Notes: a model not told the origin generated them from the letters alone. Positions 36,025-45,220 are shown, numbered from the stretch's first letter. The stretch: 64,000 nt of DNA from Roseateles_B flavus (GCF_039872765.1 NZ_JBDPZC010000001.1:744001-808000); one strand, 5' to 3'. Numbers and translations are program-made.

Positions 36025-36055
36025 ACCGCCGGGCCTCCCCCGGCGGTTTTTTTTT
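36025..36055 (+). terminator. Attenuator terminator upstream of aroG
   Basis: An 8-bp stem ACCGCCGG (36025-36032) / CCGGCGGT (36040-36047) is followed by nine T residues. It lies between the leader peptide and aroG, so transcripts starting before it must read through to express aroG. The 5' arm can alternatively pair with CCGGCGG at 35970-35976 inside the leader peptide codons, which would prevent the terminator forming. It may also end tldD transcripts. Confidence 0.9.
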
Positions 36056-36102
36056 GCCTCGCGTCGTCGGTCCCCACAGCAGAACAAGCAGAAAGCCTGA
36101 CC

Positions 36103-37242
36103 ATGAATGCCAAGACCCCCAGCTCGCCCTCGTCTGCCGCGCACCAGGCGGAGCGCTGGTACTCGCCGCAGGACAAGACCAGCCAGACCGACGACGAACG
36201 CATCCGCGACATCACCCCGCTGCCGCCGCCCGAGCACCTGATCCGCTTCTTCCCCATCAGCGGCACGCCCATGGAGAAGCTGGTCGTGGGCACGCGCCAG
36301 GCCATCCGGCGCATCATGCAGCGCAAGGACGACCGCCTGCTGGTCATCATCGGCCCCTGCTCCATCCATGACCCGGCCGCCGCGCTGGAGTACGCCCGCC
36401 GCCTGATGGTGGAGCGCCAGAAGTACGCCGACACGCTGGAGATCGTGATGCGCGTCTACTTCGAGAAGCCGCGCACCACGGTGGGCTGGAAGGGCCTGAT
36501 CAACGACCCCTACCTCGACGAGAGCTACCGCATCGACGAGGGCCTGCGCATCGCCCGCCAGCTGCTGCTGGAAATCAACCGCCTGGGCATGCCGGCGGCC
36601 TCGGAGTTCCTGGACGTGATCTCGCCGCAGTACATCGGCGACCTGATCTCCTGGGGCGCGATCGGCGCCCGCACGACGGAGAGCCAGGTGCACCGCGAGC
36701 TGGCCTCCGGCCTGTCGGCGCCGATCGGCTTCAAGAACGGCACGGACGGCAATATCAAGATCGCCACCGACGCCATCCAGGCCGCGGCGCGCCCGCACCA
36801 TTTCCTGTCGGTCCACAAGAACGGCCAGGTGGCCATCGTCGAGACCAAGGGCAACAAGGACTGCCACGTGATCCTGCGTGGCGGCAAGGCGCCCAACTAC
36901 GACGCCGAGAGCGTGGCCGCCGCCTGCAAGGACCTGGCCGCGTCCAAGCTGGACACCACGCTGATGGTGGACTGCTCGCATGCCAACAGCTCCAAGCAGC
37001 ACCTGCGCCAGCTGGAGGTGGCCCGTGACATCGGCGCCCAGGTGGCGGGCGGCAGCAACCAGATCTTCGGCGTGATGGTGGAGAGTCACCTGCACGACGG
37101 CGCCCAGAAGTTCACGCCGGGCAAGGACGACCCCGCCAAGCTGGAGTACGGCAAGAGCATCACCGATGCCTGCCTGGGCTGGGACGATTCGCTGGCCGTG
37201 CTGGAGGTGTTGTCCGAAGCCGTCAAGGCGTCCCGCGGCTGA
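36103..37242 (+). CDS. aroG: 3-deoxy-7-phosphoheptulonate synthase (class I)
   Basis: 379 aa. It catalyses the first step of the shikimate pathway: phosphoenolpyruvate plus erythrose 4-phosphate to DAHP. Class I AroAI-beta features are seen: LLVIIGPCSIHDPAAALEYA, RVYFEKPRTTVGWKGLINDP, SWGAIGARTTESQVHRELAS, GFKNGTDGN and TTLMVDCSHANSSKQ (metal and substrate residues). The paralogues of this class are feedback-inhibited by one aromatic amino acid; which one applies here cannot be told with certainty, though the Phe-rich leader points to phenylalanine. It is preceded by the attenuator at 35921-36055. Confidence 0.95.
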   Translation: MNAKTPSSPSSAAHQAERWYSPQDKTSQTDDERIRDITPLPPPEHLIRFFPISGTPMEKLVVGTRQAIRRIMQRKDDRLLVIIGPCSIHDPAAALEYARRLMVERQKYADTLEIVMRVYFEKPRTTVGWKGLINDPYLDESYRIDEGLRIARQLLLEINRLGMPAASEFLDVISPQYIGDLISWGAIGARTTESQVHRELASGLSAPIGFKNGTDGNIKIATDAIQAAARPHHFLSVHKNGQVAIVETKGNKDCHVILRGGKAPNYDAESVAAACKDLAASKLDTTLMVDCSHANSSKQHLRQLEVARDIGAQVAGGSNQIFGVMVESHLHDGAQKFTPGKDDPAKLEYGKSITDACLGWDDSLAVLEVLSEAVKASRG

Positions 37243-37282
37243 GGTCCCTCGGCTAGGATGCTTGCCACAGGAGGCTCAAGCC

Positions 37283-37594
37283 ATGCGCAGTGAAGTCCAG
37301 GTCGTGTACGGCCCCGGCGAGGAAGTCCATCTCACGGTCGATGCGGCCGAGGTTCTCAGCTTTGACGCCGCGCGCCAGTGGCTGGACGAGCAGTTCGTCA
37401 AGCACGGCTGCGAGCCCATGCGGGGTTCGGGCAAGGTGCTGATCGCCGACAAGATCCTGGGCGTGGCGGCGGCCGTCGGTGCGGCCGCGCTGCGCGATCC
37501 GGCCTTCGGGCTGGACTTCGCCCGCGCGGCCTCCGGCGCCCTCAGCAAAGCCCTGGTCAAGGTGGATGTGGCGAAGCTGGCGGTCTCGTTCTGA
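37283..37594 (+). CDS. Small conserved-looking hypothetical protein
   Basis: 103 aa. The ATG at 37283 has CAGGAGG nine bases upstream, a convincing start. It starts 40 bp after aroG and may be co-transcribed with it. No signal peptide is seen. A short amphipathic or hydrophobic patch (KILGVAAAVGAAAL) lies in the middle. I do not recognise the family; the aroG link is positional only. Confidence 0.72.
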   Translation: MRSEVQVVYGPGEEVHLTVDAAEVLSFDAARQWLDEQFVKHGCEPMRGSGKVLIADKILGVAAAVGAAALRDPAFGLDFARAASGALSKALVKVDVAKLAVSF

Positions 37595-37622
37595 GCGGCG
37601 CTGCCGGCCGGGCGCCGGCCCT

Positions 37623-37636
37623 CAAGACCTGACCCT
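37623..37636 (+). repeat. Partial copy of dispersed repeat
   Basis: CAAGACCTGACCCT, an intergenic variant of the 16-base motif, between the convergent small gene and the TRIC-family gene. Confidence 0.45.
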
Positions 37637-37681
37637 GCAGCGGCCTGCCTGCCTGCCTGCCCACATGGCCTGCGGCCGGAC

Positions 37682-38287
37682 TCAGCCCCCGAGCTGCGGC
37701 ACCGGCAGCTGCCAGCCGTAATGCAGGGAGGCCAGTCGAAGGCCGGCCACGCTGATCATGCCCAGCATGAAGGCCAGGTCGCGCTTCAGGCCGACGCGAT
37801 GCAGCAGCTGGTACAGCGCAATGCCGGCCAGCGCCGCGGTGGCGTAGATGTCCTGGCGCAGCAGCAGGGGCACCTGGCCGCTGAGCAGGTCCCGCACCAC
37901 GCCGCCGCCGGTGGCTGTCAGCACGCCCATCAGCAGCACGGGCACGGGCGGGAGGTGGCAGTCCTCGGCGATCTCGGCACCGCACAGCGCGAAGACGGCC
38001 AGGCCCAGGGCATCGGCGATCTTCAGGGCCTGCAGCGCGCTGGGCGGCAGCGGGCCGGTGAAGAGGGTGGCCAGGGCGGCCACCACGATGACCGTGAGGT
38101 AACGGCTGTCCTTCATCCAGAAGACCGGGTGGCGGTTCAGCAGCAGGTCGCGCAGCGTGCCGCCGCCCACCGCGGTGATGGAGGCCAGCACCAGCAGGCC
38201 GAAGAGGTCCAGTCCCGCACGCATGGCAGCCAGGGCACCCGTGATGGCGAAGACGGCCACGCCGGCCAGGTCGAACCAGTAGAGCAT
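37682..38287 (-). CDS. Trimeric intracellular cation channel family (UPF0126) membrane protein
   Basis: 201 aa. There are six or seven transmembrane helices in two homologous halves, each with the conserved loop GGG-x-x-RD: AVGGGTLRDLLL and ATGGGVVRDLLS. Bacterial TRIC homologues form potassium-permeable trimeric channels. The ATG at 38287 matches the usual MLxWxDLAGxAVFAxTGAL start; a TTG at 38320 would extend it by 11 residues and has no better ribosome site. It is convergent with the upstream small gene and divergent from htpG. Confidence 0.9.
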   Translation of the reverse strand: MLYWFDLAGVAVFAITGALAAMRAGLDLFGLLVLASITAVGGGTLRDLLLNRHPVFWMKDSRYLTVIVVAALATLFTGPLPPSALQALKIADALGLAVFALCGAEIAEDCHLPPVPVLLMGVLTATGGGVVRDLLSGQVPLLLRQDIYATAALAGIALYQLLHRVGLKRDLAFMLGMISVAGLRLASLHYGWQLPVPQLGG

Positions 38288-38421
38288 CGCGGCAGTGTAC
38301 TGAGCGGTGACGATTTTCAAGAGAGGCTCTTGAACTTGCCGTGGCCGCCCCCAGATGGCCTAGCGCACGGCGGCTCCGGGTGAGGAGGCCGCCTTCTCCA
38401 CTGACCACACATTGCCACGCC

Positions 38422-40302
38422 ATGGACAAGCACACTCATTCCTTCCAGGCCGAAGTCAAGCAGATCCTGCACCTGGTGACGCACTCCCTGTATTCGAACA
38501 AGGAGATCTTCCTTCGCGAGCTGGTCTCCAACGCCTCGGATGCCTGCGACAAGCTGCGCTTCGAAGCCCTGGACAATGCCGCGCTCTACGAGGACGCGCC
38601 GAACCTGGAAGTGCGCGTCAGCTTCGACGCCGAAGCCCGCACCATCACCATCAGCGACAACGGCATCGGCATGAGCGCCGAGGAGGCCGTGGCCCACCTG
38701 GGCACCATCGCCAAGAGCGGCACGCGCGAATTCATGTCCCGCCTGGAGGGCGACCAGAAGAAGGACGCCAACCTGATCGGCCAGTTCGGCGTGGGCTTCT
38801 ACTCCGGCTTTATCGTGGCCGACCGCATCACCGTGGAAAGCCGCCGCGCCGGGCTGAAGGCCGAGGACGGCGTGCGCTGGAGCTCGGAAGGCACGGGCGA
38901 GTTCGAGGTCGAGGCCATCACCAAGGCCGGCCGCGGCACGGACGTGATCCTGCACCTGCGCGAGGGCGAGGAGGAATTCCTCAAGACCTGGCGCCTGAAG
39001 TCCATCATCGGCAAGTACTCCGACCACATCTCCCTGCCCATCCTGATGCGCAAGGAAGAGTGGGATGCCGAGAAGGGCGAGCAGCAGCTCACCGACCAGT
39101 GGGAAAGCGTCAACAAGGCCTCGGCCCTGTGGACCCGCAGCAAGAGCGAGGTCACCCAGGAGCAGTACGAGGACTTCTACAAGCAGATCTCCTACGACAC
39201 CGAGGCCCCGCTGGCCTACACGCACAACCGGGTCGAAGGCCGCAGCGAGTACACCCAGCTGCTCTACATCCCCAAGAAGGCCCCCTTCGACCTCTGGAAC
39301 CGCGACAAGCGCGGCGGCGTGAAGCTCTACGTCAAGCGCGTCTTCATCATGGACGACGCCGAGGCGCTGATGCCCGTCTACCTGCGCTTCGTGAAGGGCG
39401 TGATCGACTCCGCCGACCTGCCGCTCAACGTCAGCCGCGAGCTGCTGCAGGAAAGCCGCGACGTGAAGGCCATCCGCGAGGGCTCGACCAAGCGCGTGCT
39501 GTCCATGCTCGAGTCCCTGGCGAACAGCGAGGATGCCGCCGAGCGCGAGAAGTACGCCGCCTTCTGGAAGGACTTCGGTCAGGTGCTCAAGGAAGGCCTG
39601 GGTGAGGACCACCAGAACCAGGAGCGCCTGGCCAAGCTGCTGCGCTTCGCCTCCACCCATGCCGACGAGGGGGTGAGCCTGGCGGACTACGTCGCCCGCA
39701 TGAAGGACGGCCAGGAGGAGATCTACTACATCACGGCAGACAGTCTGGCCGCCGCCAAGAACAGCCCGCAGCTGGAGGTCTTCCGCAAGAAGGGCATCGA
39801 GGTGCTGCTGCTGGTCGATCGCGTCGACGAGTGGATGCTCTCCCACCTGTACGAGTTCGAGGGCAAGTCCCTGCAGTCCGTGGCCAAGGGCGCCATCGAC
39901 CTGGGCAAGCTGCAGGACGCAGAGGAGAAGAAGAAGGCCGAGGAGGCCGCCGAGGCCTTCAAGCCTCTGCTGGAGAAGCTCAAGACCGCTCTGCAGGGTC
40001 GTGCCAAGGACGTGCGCGTGAGCACCCGCCTGGTCGATTCACCCGCCTGCATCGTGGTCGAGGCGGGCGACATGTCCGGCCACCTGGCCCGCCTGCTCAA
40101 GCAGGCCGGGCAGGCCGCGCCCGCCTCGCTGCCCACGCTGGAGATCAACGCCGAGCACGCCCTGGTGAAGATGCTCGACGGCAGCGACCGTTTCGATGAC
40201 CTCGCCCAGATCCTCTTCGATCAGGCCGTGCTGGCCGAGGGCGGGCATCTGGAAGATCCGGCGGCCTATGTGAAGCGCGTGAATGCGCTGCTGATGGCTT
40301 GA
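38422..40302 (+). CDS. htpG: Molecular chaperone HtpG (Hsp90)
   Basis: 626 aa. It is an ATP-dependent homodimeric chaperone. The N-terminal GHKL ATPase domain has [25 protein letters not shown] and [11 protein letters not shown] (the ATP lid region). The middle domain carries [13 protein letters not shown], and the C-terminal dimerisation domain ends near MA. The start [14 protein letters not shown] is the family N-terminus. No sigma32 promoter could be fixed with confidence in the 134-bp gap from the divergent TRIC gene. Confidence 0.97.
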   Translation: MDKHTHSFQAEVKQILHLVTHSLYSNKEIFLRELVSNASDACDKLRFEALDNAALYEDAPNLEVRVSFDAEARTITISDNGIGMSAEEAVAHLGTIAKSGTREFMSRLEGDQKKDANLIGQFGVGFYSGFIVADRITVESRRAGLKAEDGVRWSSEGTGEFEVEAITKAGRGTDVILHLREGEEEFLKTWRLKSIIGKYSDHISLPILMRKEEWDAEKGEQQLTDQWESVNKASALWTRSKSEVTQEQYEDFYKQISYDTEAPLAYTHNRVEGRSEYTQLLYIPKKAPFDLWNRDKRGGVKLYVKRVFIMDDAEALMPVYLRFVKGVIDSADLPLNVSRELLQESRDVKAIREGSTKRVLSMLESLANSEDAAEREKYAAFWKDFGQVLKEGLGEDHQNQERLAKLLRFASTHADEGVSLADYVARMKDGQEEIYYITADSLAAAKNSPQLEVFRKKGIEVLLLVDRVDEWMLSHLYEFEGKSLQSVAKGAIDLGKLQDAEEKKKAEEAAEAFKPLLEKLKTALQGRAKDVRVSTRLVDSPACIVVEAGDMSGHLARLLKQAGQAAPASLPTLEINAEHALVKMLDGSDRFDDLAQILFDQAVLAEGGHLEDPAAYVKRVNALLMA

Positions 40303-40313
40303 TCAGGCCGCTC

Positions 40314-40349
40314 GGGCAAGACCTGGCCCTCCGGGGTCAGGTCTTGCCC
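40314..40349. terminator. Inverted pair of dispersed repeats between htpG and srkA
   Basis: GGGCAAGACCTGGCCC (40314-40329) and GGGGTCAGGTCTTGCCC (40333-40349) face each other across three bases, making an almost perfect 16-bp stem between convergent stops at 40302 and 40352. It probably acts as a bidirectional terminator or 3' stabiliser. It is built from two copies of the motif seen alone elsewhere in the window. Confidence 0.6.
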
Positions 40350-40351
40350 TG

Positions 40352-41452
40352 TCAGGAGAAGCTGTCGCCGTCGAGATGGAAGTCATCGTCGTCGTCCTTG
40401 AACGAGGGCGGCGCCGGGGTCTCTTCGGCGGACTGCATGGCCTCCAGCTGCTCCGCCAGCTTGGCCACCTGGTCGTTCCAGTAGTTGGGCGTGCCGAACC
40501 AGGGGAAAGCCAGCGGGAAGGCCGGATCGCCCCAGCGGCGGGCCAGCCAGGCGCTGTGGTGGATCATGCGCAGCGTGCGCAGCGGCTCGATCAGGCGGCG
40601 CTCGCGCCAGTCGAATTCGCGGATGGATTCATAGCCGTCCATCAGTGCGTCCCACTGCCAGCGTGCGGTGGCCTCGTCGCCGCTGAGCAGCATCCACAGG
40701 TCCTGCACGGCGGGGCCGGTGACGGCGTCGTCCAGGTCCACGAAATGCGGGCCGTGGTCGGGCGTCCAGAGGATGTTGCCGGGGTGGCAGTCGCCGTGCA
40801 GGCGCAGCTGCCGGGCATCGCCCAGTGCTTCGAAGGCCCGCGCGATGTGGGTCAGGCACTCCTGCACGACGCGGTCCCAGCGCGGGGCGATCTCGGGCGG
40901 CAGCACGCCCTGGTCCATCAGCCAGGCGCGCGCGGTTTCGCCGGGCTCGGCGCCCCACCAGCGCACGCGGTGCGCGAAGGGCTGCCGCGCACCGACCTCA
41001 TGCAGGCGCGCCAGCAGGCGGCCGATCCAGCGCAGCACCTCCACATCCTCCAGCTCCGGCGCGCGACCGCCCTGGCGCGCGGCCACGGCGAAGCGCTGCA
41101 GGCCGATGCGGCCCAGCGTGGCCGGTGCGCCCAGCAGCTCCAGCGCGCCCTGCGGATGGGCGAAGTGATCGCTGCGTGCCAGGGTCCAGGGGTGGGCGAC
41201 GGGCACCTCGGCATCGGCCAGTTCGGCGGCGAAGGCGTGCTCCTCGAGGATCTGGGCCTCGGTCCAGCGACCCGGGCGGTAGAACTTGGCCACGGCCACG
41301 CGCCCGTCTTCCAGGTGGACCTGGAGCACGCGGTTCTCGTAGGAATTGAGCTGCAGCAGGCGGCCGTCGCCGCGCAGGCCGGCCGCCTCCAGGGCGTCCA
41401 GCATGAATTCGGGCGTCAGCTCGCCAAAGGCGCGGTCGGTGTCGGGGGTCAT
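40352..41452 (-). CDS. srkA: Stress response kinase A
   Basis: 366 aa, SrkA/YihE family of eukaryotic-like Ser/Thr kinases in the aminoglycoside-phosphotransferase fold. It starts with a nucleotide-binding lobe (RLLQLNSYENRVLQVHLEDG, then VAVAKFYRPGRW with the ATP lysine). The catalytic loop is LRLHGDCHPGNILW, and the metal-binding DFG equivalent is FVDLDDAVTGPAVQDLWML. In E. coli SrkA protects against MazF-linked death under envelope stress. The ATG at 41452 gives the usual N-terminus (TPEFMLDALEAAGL). Confidence 0.93.
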   Translation of the reverse strand: MTPDTDRAFGELTPEFMLDALEAAGLRGDGRLLQLNSYENRVLQVHLEDGRVAVAKFYRPGRWTEAQILEEHAFAAELADAEVPVAHPWTLARSDHFAHPQGALELLGAPATLGRIGLQRFAVAARQGGRAPELEDVEVLRWIGRLLARLHEVGARQPFAHRVRWWGAEPGETARAWLMDQGVLPPEIAPRWDRVVQECLTHIARAFEALGDARQLRLHGDCHPGNILWTPDHGPHFVDLDDAVTGPAVQDLWMLLSGDEATARWQWDALMDGYESIREFDWRERRLIEPLRTLRMIHHSAWLARRWGDPAFPLAFPWFGTPNYWNDQVAKLAEQLEAMQSAEETPAPPSFKDDDDDFHLDGDSFS

Positions 41453-41509
41453 GCGTGGCGCCCGGCGGATCAAGCCGGCAGCATCAGGAAAGGGAAGGGC
41501 GCGGCCGGG

Positions 41510-42343
41510 TCAGCGGCCGTCGGGGAAGCGGGGGCTGTCCACCACCACGCCCACGATGTCCCGGGCGGCATCCGGGCCTTGCGGGGTCTGGTCCAGGCTG
41601 ATGTCCAGGCCGCCGGAGTCCGTCTCTTCCGCCCCCGCCAGGCTGGGGCGCTCGCCGGTGGCGCTGTCGAAGCGCGGGTCCGGTGCGAAGAAGGAGTCCT
41701 GGAACACGGACGAGTCCTGCCACAGGCTGGCGCCTACCGTGTTGATGGGGCGGCCGTTGCCGGCGGGCACCAGCGGTGTGCCAGCGCCAGCGCCTGCGGG
41801 GCTGGCGGCCGGCGCGCGTGCGGGCTTGGTGCCGGCCTGGGGGCCGCGCACATGGCTGTTGTTGTAGGGCACCAGCAGCTGCAGCTCGGCCGCGGTGGGC
41901 AGCTTGTCCAGGGGGCAGCGCAGGTAGCGCACGCGGCAGGCGTTGAGCACCGACTGCTTGATCTGCAGGCCGCGGCCCTGTTGCTGGCGCTCGGTGTCCA
42001 GGTCGATGGCGGCCAGCACCCGGCCGTTGCTGCTGCAGATGGCAAAGCCCACGTTCAGCGCCCCGAGCAGATCGAACCAGTAGCGCGTCTCGCTGGCCTC
42101 GCTGGGCTGGCAGAAGCGCACAAGGGGCAGCTTGCACAGGATCACATGGTGAGGCAGGGCCTCGCGCAGCAGGCGGTAGACGCGGCGCTCGTCGGTGCTG
42201 AAGACAGGGCGGGGCGTCAGGGGCCACTCATCCGGGAGGCGGCGCCGGGCGCCGCGAGGGCGTTTCCAGAGCCAGACGGCACCCAGGGCTGCAAGCCCCA
42301 GGCAGGAGGCCAGGGCAAAGATCCACGGGATGAGGGTCGGCAT
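41510..42343 (-). CDS. DUF2726 domain membrane protein
   Basis: 277 aa. One N-terminal transmembrane helix (about 5-25, PWIFALASCLGLAALGAVWLW) is followed by a DUF2726-like domain (about 45-190, FSTDERRVYRLLREALPHHVILCKLPLVRFC and ... NVGFAICSSNGRVLAAIDLD). The domain resembles nuclease-fold modules, but no activity is established. The C-terminal 90 residues are low-complexity. There is no clear operon partner; srkA lies 57 bp downstream and the GNAT gene 114 bp upstream, all on the minus strand. Confidence 0.8.
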   Translation of the reverse strand: MPTLIPWIFALASCLGLAALGAVWLWKRPRGARRRLPDEWPLTPRPVFSTDERRVYRLLREALPHHVILCKLPLVRFCQPSEASETRYWFDLLGALNVGFAICSSNGRVLAAIDLDTERQQQGRGLQIKQSVLNACRVRYLRCPLDKLPTAAELQLLVPYNNSHVRGPQAGTKPARAPAASPAGAGAGTPLVPAGNGRPINTVGASLWQDSSVFQDSFFAPDPRFDSATGERPSLAGAEETDSGGLDISLDQTPQGPDAARDIVGVVVDSPRFPDGR

Positions 42344-42457
42344 GGGCGCTGGGGGCTGCTGAGGGACGTGTCGGGCCGTCAGGAAGGAGTCCTGCCGGGC
42401 CGGGCGGCCGTCAAAGTGTAACCACGGCGGAACCGCCGTCGCGACCAAGCGTCGCCG

Positions 42458-43201
42458 CTATTGCTTGGCGGCCTTGCCGGCGTCGCGGTATTGCGACTTG
42501 ACCTCGGCCACGCCATCGATGAAGTCACCGAAGGCTCGCACGTGGCGCTTGAACTGGAAGTCCAGTTCGGCCATGTGCCGCTCGATGGCCTCGCCCACAT
42601 GGGAGGACACCGAATCCGGCGGCAGGCGCAGCCAGGCCTCGGACTCGCTGCCGTCGCGCTCCACGGTGGCGCCGGCGCTGCGGGCGATCTTGAGCATGGG
42701 CGCGTTCTCGCTCAGCGCATGGATGAAGAGGGTCTCGATGCCGCGGTTGCGCGCATGCAGGGCCGCATGCTCGAACAGCCGGGCGCCAAAGCCTCGCCCG
42801 CGGGCGCTGGCCAGCACCGAGACGCCGAACTCGGCCATGGCAGGCTTGCCCTGGCGCTGCGGCGCCGGCTCGTAGGCCAGGTGGGCCATGGCCACCAGCT
42901 GCAGCCGGCGGTTGAAGATGCCCAGGACCTCGTCGCGGGCGAAGTCCAGGCTCATCGCGTACTTGCTGATCTGCTCGTCGCTGGCCGGGTAGCCGAAGCG
43001 CAGGTAGCGGTCGCCTTCGTTGAGGCTCAGCAGGTGAGTCAGGATGCGCTTGCGATGGCGGCGCGCCAGGGAGCGGATGGGCACCCAGCTGGCAAATCGC
43101 TGCAGGCCCAGCTTCTGAGGCAGCCAGGCCAGGGCGCTCGACTCGGGCTCGGGTTCGGTGTGGCCGGGATCGGCCAGGGACGACGGTTCTTGGGCAGTCA
43201 T
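42458..43201 (-). CDS. GNAT family N-acetyltransferase
   Basis: 247 aa. The acetyl-CoA-binding core is AEFGVSVLASARGRGFGARLFEHAALHARNRG (the RGxG-type pyrophosphate loop, about residues 125-155), preceded by LGIFNRRLQLVAMAHLAYE and followed by LFIHALSENAPMLKIARSAGA. The acyl acceptor is unknown. A long N-terminal region (about 1-50) and a helical C-terminus are outside the core. The ATG at 43201 is chosen over an upstream frame of low quality. It is divergent from rplM. Confidence 0.88.
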   Translation of the reverse strand: MTAQEPSSLADPGHTEPEPESSALAWLPQKLGLQRFASWVPIRSLARRHRKRILTHLLSLNEGDRYLRFGYPASDEQISKYAMSLDFARDEVLGIFNRRLQLVAMAHLAYEPAPQRQGKPAMAEFGVSVLASARGRGFGARLFEHAALHARNRGIETLFIHALSENAPMLKIARSAGATVERDGSESEAWLRLPPDSVSSHVGEAIERHMAELDFQFKRHVRAFGDFIDGVAEVKSQYRDAGKAAKQ

Positions 43202-43326
43202 GGGGGCCTCCGCTCGGCCAGGAGCACAGCCGGGAGCGCAGCCGGGAGGGCTGCGGCATGGGCGCATATTAGCGGTCCGGCTGCCGGGGGACCTTGATCT
43301 GGTCGGCATTCCAGCCTGCTCGCAAC

Positions 43327-43355
43327 TTGCCGGACTGGCCGTACTTGGGTACACT
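43327..43355 (+). promoter_or_regulatory. sigma70-type promoter of rplM-rpsI
   Basis: TTGCCG at 43327-43332 and TACACT at 43350-43355 with an ideal 17-bp spacer. The start would be near 43362, which leaves an untranslated leader of about 190 nt before the rplM ATG. The 354-bp gap between the GNAT gene and rplM holds nothing else that I can name. Confidence 0.65.
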
Positions 43356-43555
43356 CGCGGGCTTTCCTCGTATTTGGCTGCGGGGAAAGATGCGCCTTGG
43401 CGTCATGAACGTGAGAGGCCGCGAGCGGGCTGAACCCCTGAAAAGTGGGTCGGCAGGCAAAGAAGCGGCACCGAACGGTGGCCCAGGTGCAGAAGTTTCA
43501 GCCAGCGACTGCTGCGAGCGGGTGTGATGCCGGCCGCAGCCAACGAAAGCAACTC

Positions 43556-43984
43556 ATGAAGACCTTCAGCGCCAAGCCGGCCGAGGTGACGCACGAGTGG
43601 TTTGTGATTGACGCCACCGACAAGGTGCTCGGACGTGTTGCCAGCGAAGTGGCACTCCGTTTGCGCGGCAAGCACAAGGCCATTTACACGCCTCACGTGG
43701 ACACCGGTGACTTCATCGTCGTGATCAACGCAGACAAGCTGCGCGTGACCGGCAACAAGGCCACCGACAAGGTGTACTACCGCCACAGCGGCTTCCCCGG
43801 CGGCATCTACGCCACCAAGTTCAAGGACATGCAAGCCAAGCATCCGGGCCGCGCCCTGGAGAAGGCTGTCAAGGGCATGCTGCCCAAGGGTCCCCTGGGC
43901 TACGCCATGGTGAAGAAGCTGAAGGTTTACGCTGGTGGTACCCACCCGCATACCGCCCAGCAGCCCAAGGCTCTGGAAATCTAA
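43556..43984 (+). CDS. rplM: 50S ribosomal protein L13
   Basis: 142 aa, full length. L13 is an early-assembly protein of the large subunit. Family motifs: [52 protein letters not shown] and [12 protein letters not shown]. The start MKTFSAKP is typical. It is co-transcribed with rpsI, 9 bp downstream. Confidence 0.98.
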   Translation: MKTFSAKPAEVTHEWFVIDATDKVLGRVASEVALRLRGKHKAIYTPHVDTGDFIVVINADKLRVTGNKATDKVYYRHSGFPGGIYATKFKDMQAKHPGRALEKAVKGMLPKGPLGYAMVKKLKVYAGGTHPHTAQQPKALEI

Positions 43985-43993
43985 GGAACGGCA

Positions 43994-44386
43994 ATGATCG
44001 GAAACTGGAATTACGGTACCGGCCGCCGCAAGTCGTCGGTCGCTCGCGTCTTCATCAAGAAGGGCACGGGCCAGATCATCGTCAACGGCAAGCCGCTGGA
44101 TCAGTACTTCGGCCGTCAGACGTCCATCATGGTCACCCGCCAGCCCCTGGTGCTGACCAACAATGGCGAAGCCTTCGACATCAAGGTGAACGTTCATGGT
44201 GGTGGCGAGTCCGGCCAAGCCGGTGCTGTCCGTCTGGGCATCACCCGTGCGCTGATCGACTACGACGCAGCCCTGAAGCCCGAACTGAGCCGCGCCGGCT
44301 TCGTCACGCGTGATGCGCGTGAAGTCGAGCGTAAGAAGGTCGGTCTGCACGGCGCTCGTCGTCGGAAGCAGTTCAGCAAGCGCTGA
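43994..44386 (+). CDS. rpsI: 30S ribosomal protein S9
   Basis: 130 aa, full length. The C-terminal tail ([10 protein letters not shown]) reaches the P-site tRNA. Family motifs: [45 protein letters not shown] and [26 protein letters not shown] precedes the ATG. It is followed by a terminator at 44450. Confidence 0.98.
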   Translation: MIGNWNYGTGRRKSSVARVFIKKGTGQIIVNGKPLDQYFGRQTSIMVTRQPLVLTNNGEAFDIKVNVHGGGESGQAGAVRLGITRALIDYDAALKPELSRAGFVTRDAREVERKKVGLHGARRRKQFSKR

Positions 44387-44449
44387 TCTTCCTGGCTGGC
44401 CTGGTGCCAGCCCCGCCTGGAAAGTCTCCTCGGAGCTTTCCAGTGCTCC

Positions 44450-44474
44450 AAAAGGCCGCTTCATGCGGCCTTTT
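44450..44474 (+). terminator. Intrinsic terminator after rpsI
   Basis: AAAAGGCCGC / GCGGCCTTTT stem with a five-base loop and T-run. Another hairpin (CTGGAAAG/CTTTCCAG, 44417-44443) lies just before it. Confidence 0.9.
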
Positions 44475-44681
44475 GTCGTTGTAGAGGCTGTCTTTTGCGG
44501 CCTCTTTGCGGACTCTTTGTTTTCACCGCCGCGTGCAGACGTCACGCCGGCCGTCGCCGCTGTGTCATCAAGGCCTCAAAGCCCTTCGTGGCGCCGGGTC
44601 ATGCAGGCCTTTGGCGAATACCTGAGTCCGACGCTGGGGGATAATCCAGCCATCTGACCTCTCTCAAGCAGGACACAAGCG

Positions 44682-45056
44682 ATGAGCGCAGTTCTCGAAT
44701 CCACCACCGCCGGCCCCAGCGACATCCCGGCGCCCATCATCTTCACCGACAGCGCCGCCGAGAAGGTGCGGGACCTGGTCGCCGAGGAAGGCAATCCGGA
44801 GCTGAAGCTGCGCGTCTTCGTGCAGGGCGGTGGCTGCTCGGGCTTCCAGTACGGCTTCACCTTCGACGAAGTGGCCAACGAGGATGACACCCAGATGATG
44901 AAGAACGGCGTCACCCTGCTGATCGATGCCATGAGCCTGCAGTACCTCATGGGCGCCGAGATCGACTACAAGGAAGATCTGCAGGGCGCGCAGTTCGTGA
45001 TCAAGAACCCGAACGCCTCGACCACCTGCGGCTGCGGTTCCAGCTTCTCGGTCTGA
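44682..45056 (+). CDS. erpA: Iron-sulfur cluster insertion protein ErpA
   Basis: 124 aa. It is an A-type carrier that delivers Fe-S clusters to apo-proteins. The three conserved cysteines are Cys52 ([11 protein letters not shown]), Cys116 and Cys118 ([12 protein letters not shown]). The N-terminus (about 1-18) is a variable leader; the fold starts at [11 protein letters not shown]. The gene stands alone with its own terminator. Confidence 0.96.
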   Translation: MSAVLESTTAGPSDIPAPIIFTDSAAEKVRDLVAEEGNPELKLRVFVQGGGCSGFQYGFTFDEVANEDDTQMMKNGVTLLIDAMSLQYLMGAEIDYKEDLQGAQFVIKNPNASTTCGCGSSFSV

Positions 45057-45105
45057 CGCTTTTCGCGGGCCGGGTCGCCCAGGTGGCGCCCGGTGATACG
45101 CTGAC

Positions 45106-45138
45106 AACGCCGCACGGCCTGGCCGCTGCGGCGTTTTG
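45106..45138 (+). terminator. Intrinsic terminator after erpA
   Basis: A nine-base stem (AACGCCGCA / TGCGGCGTT) with a short inner stem in the loop and a run of T, 50 bp after the erpA stop. It is convergent with anmK. Confidence 0.8.
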
Positions 45139-45220
45139 CATTCCGGGTCGACCCTTGTGCTGCCGCGCGGCCCGCGGTGAATGTGAATGTGGAGGTGAGG
45201 GTGCGGGGATGGCGGCGGGC

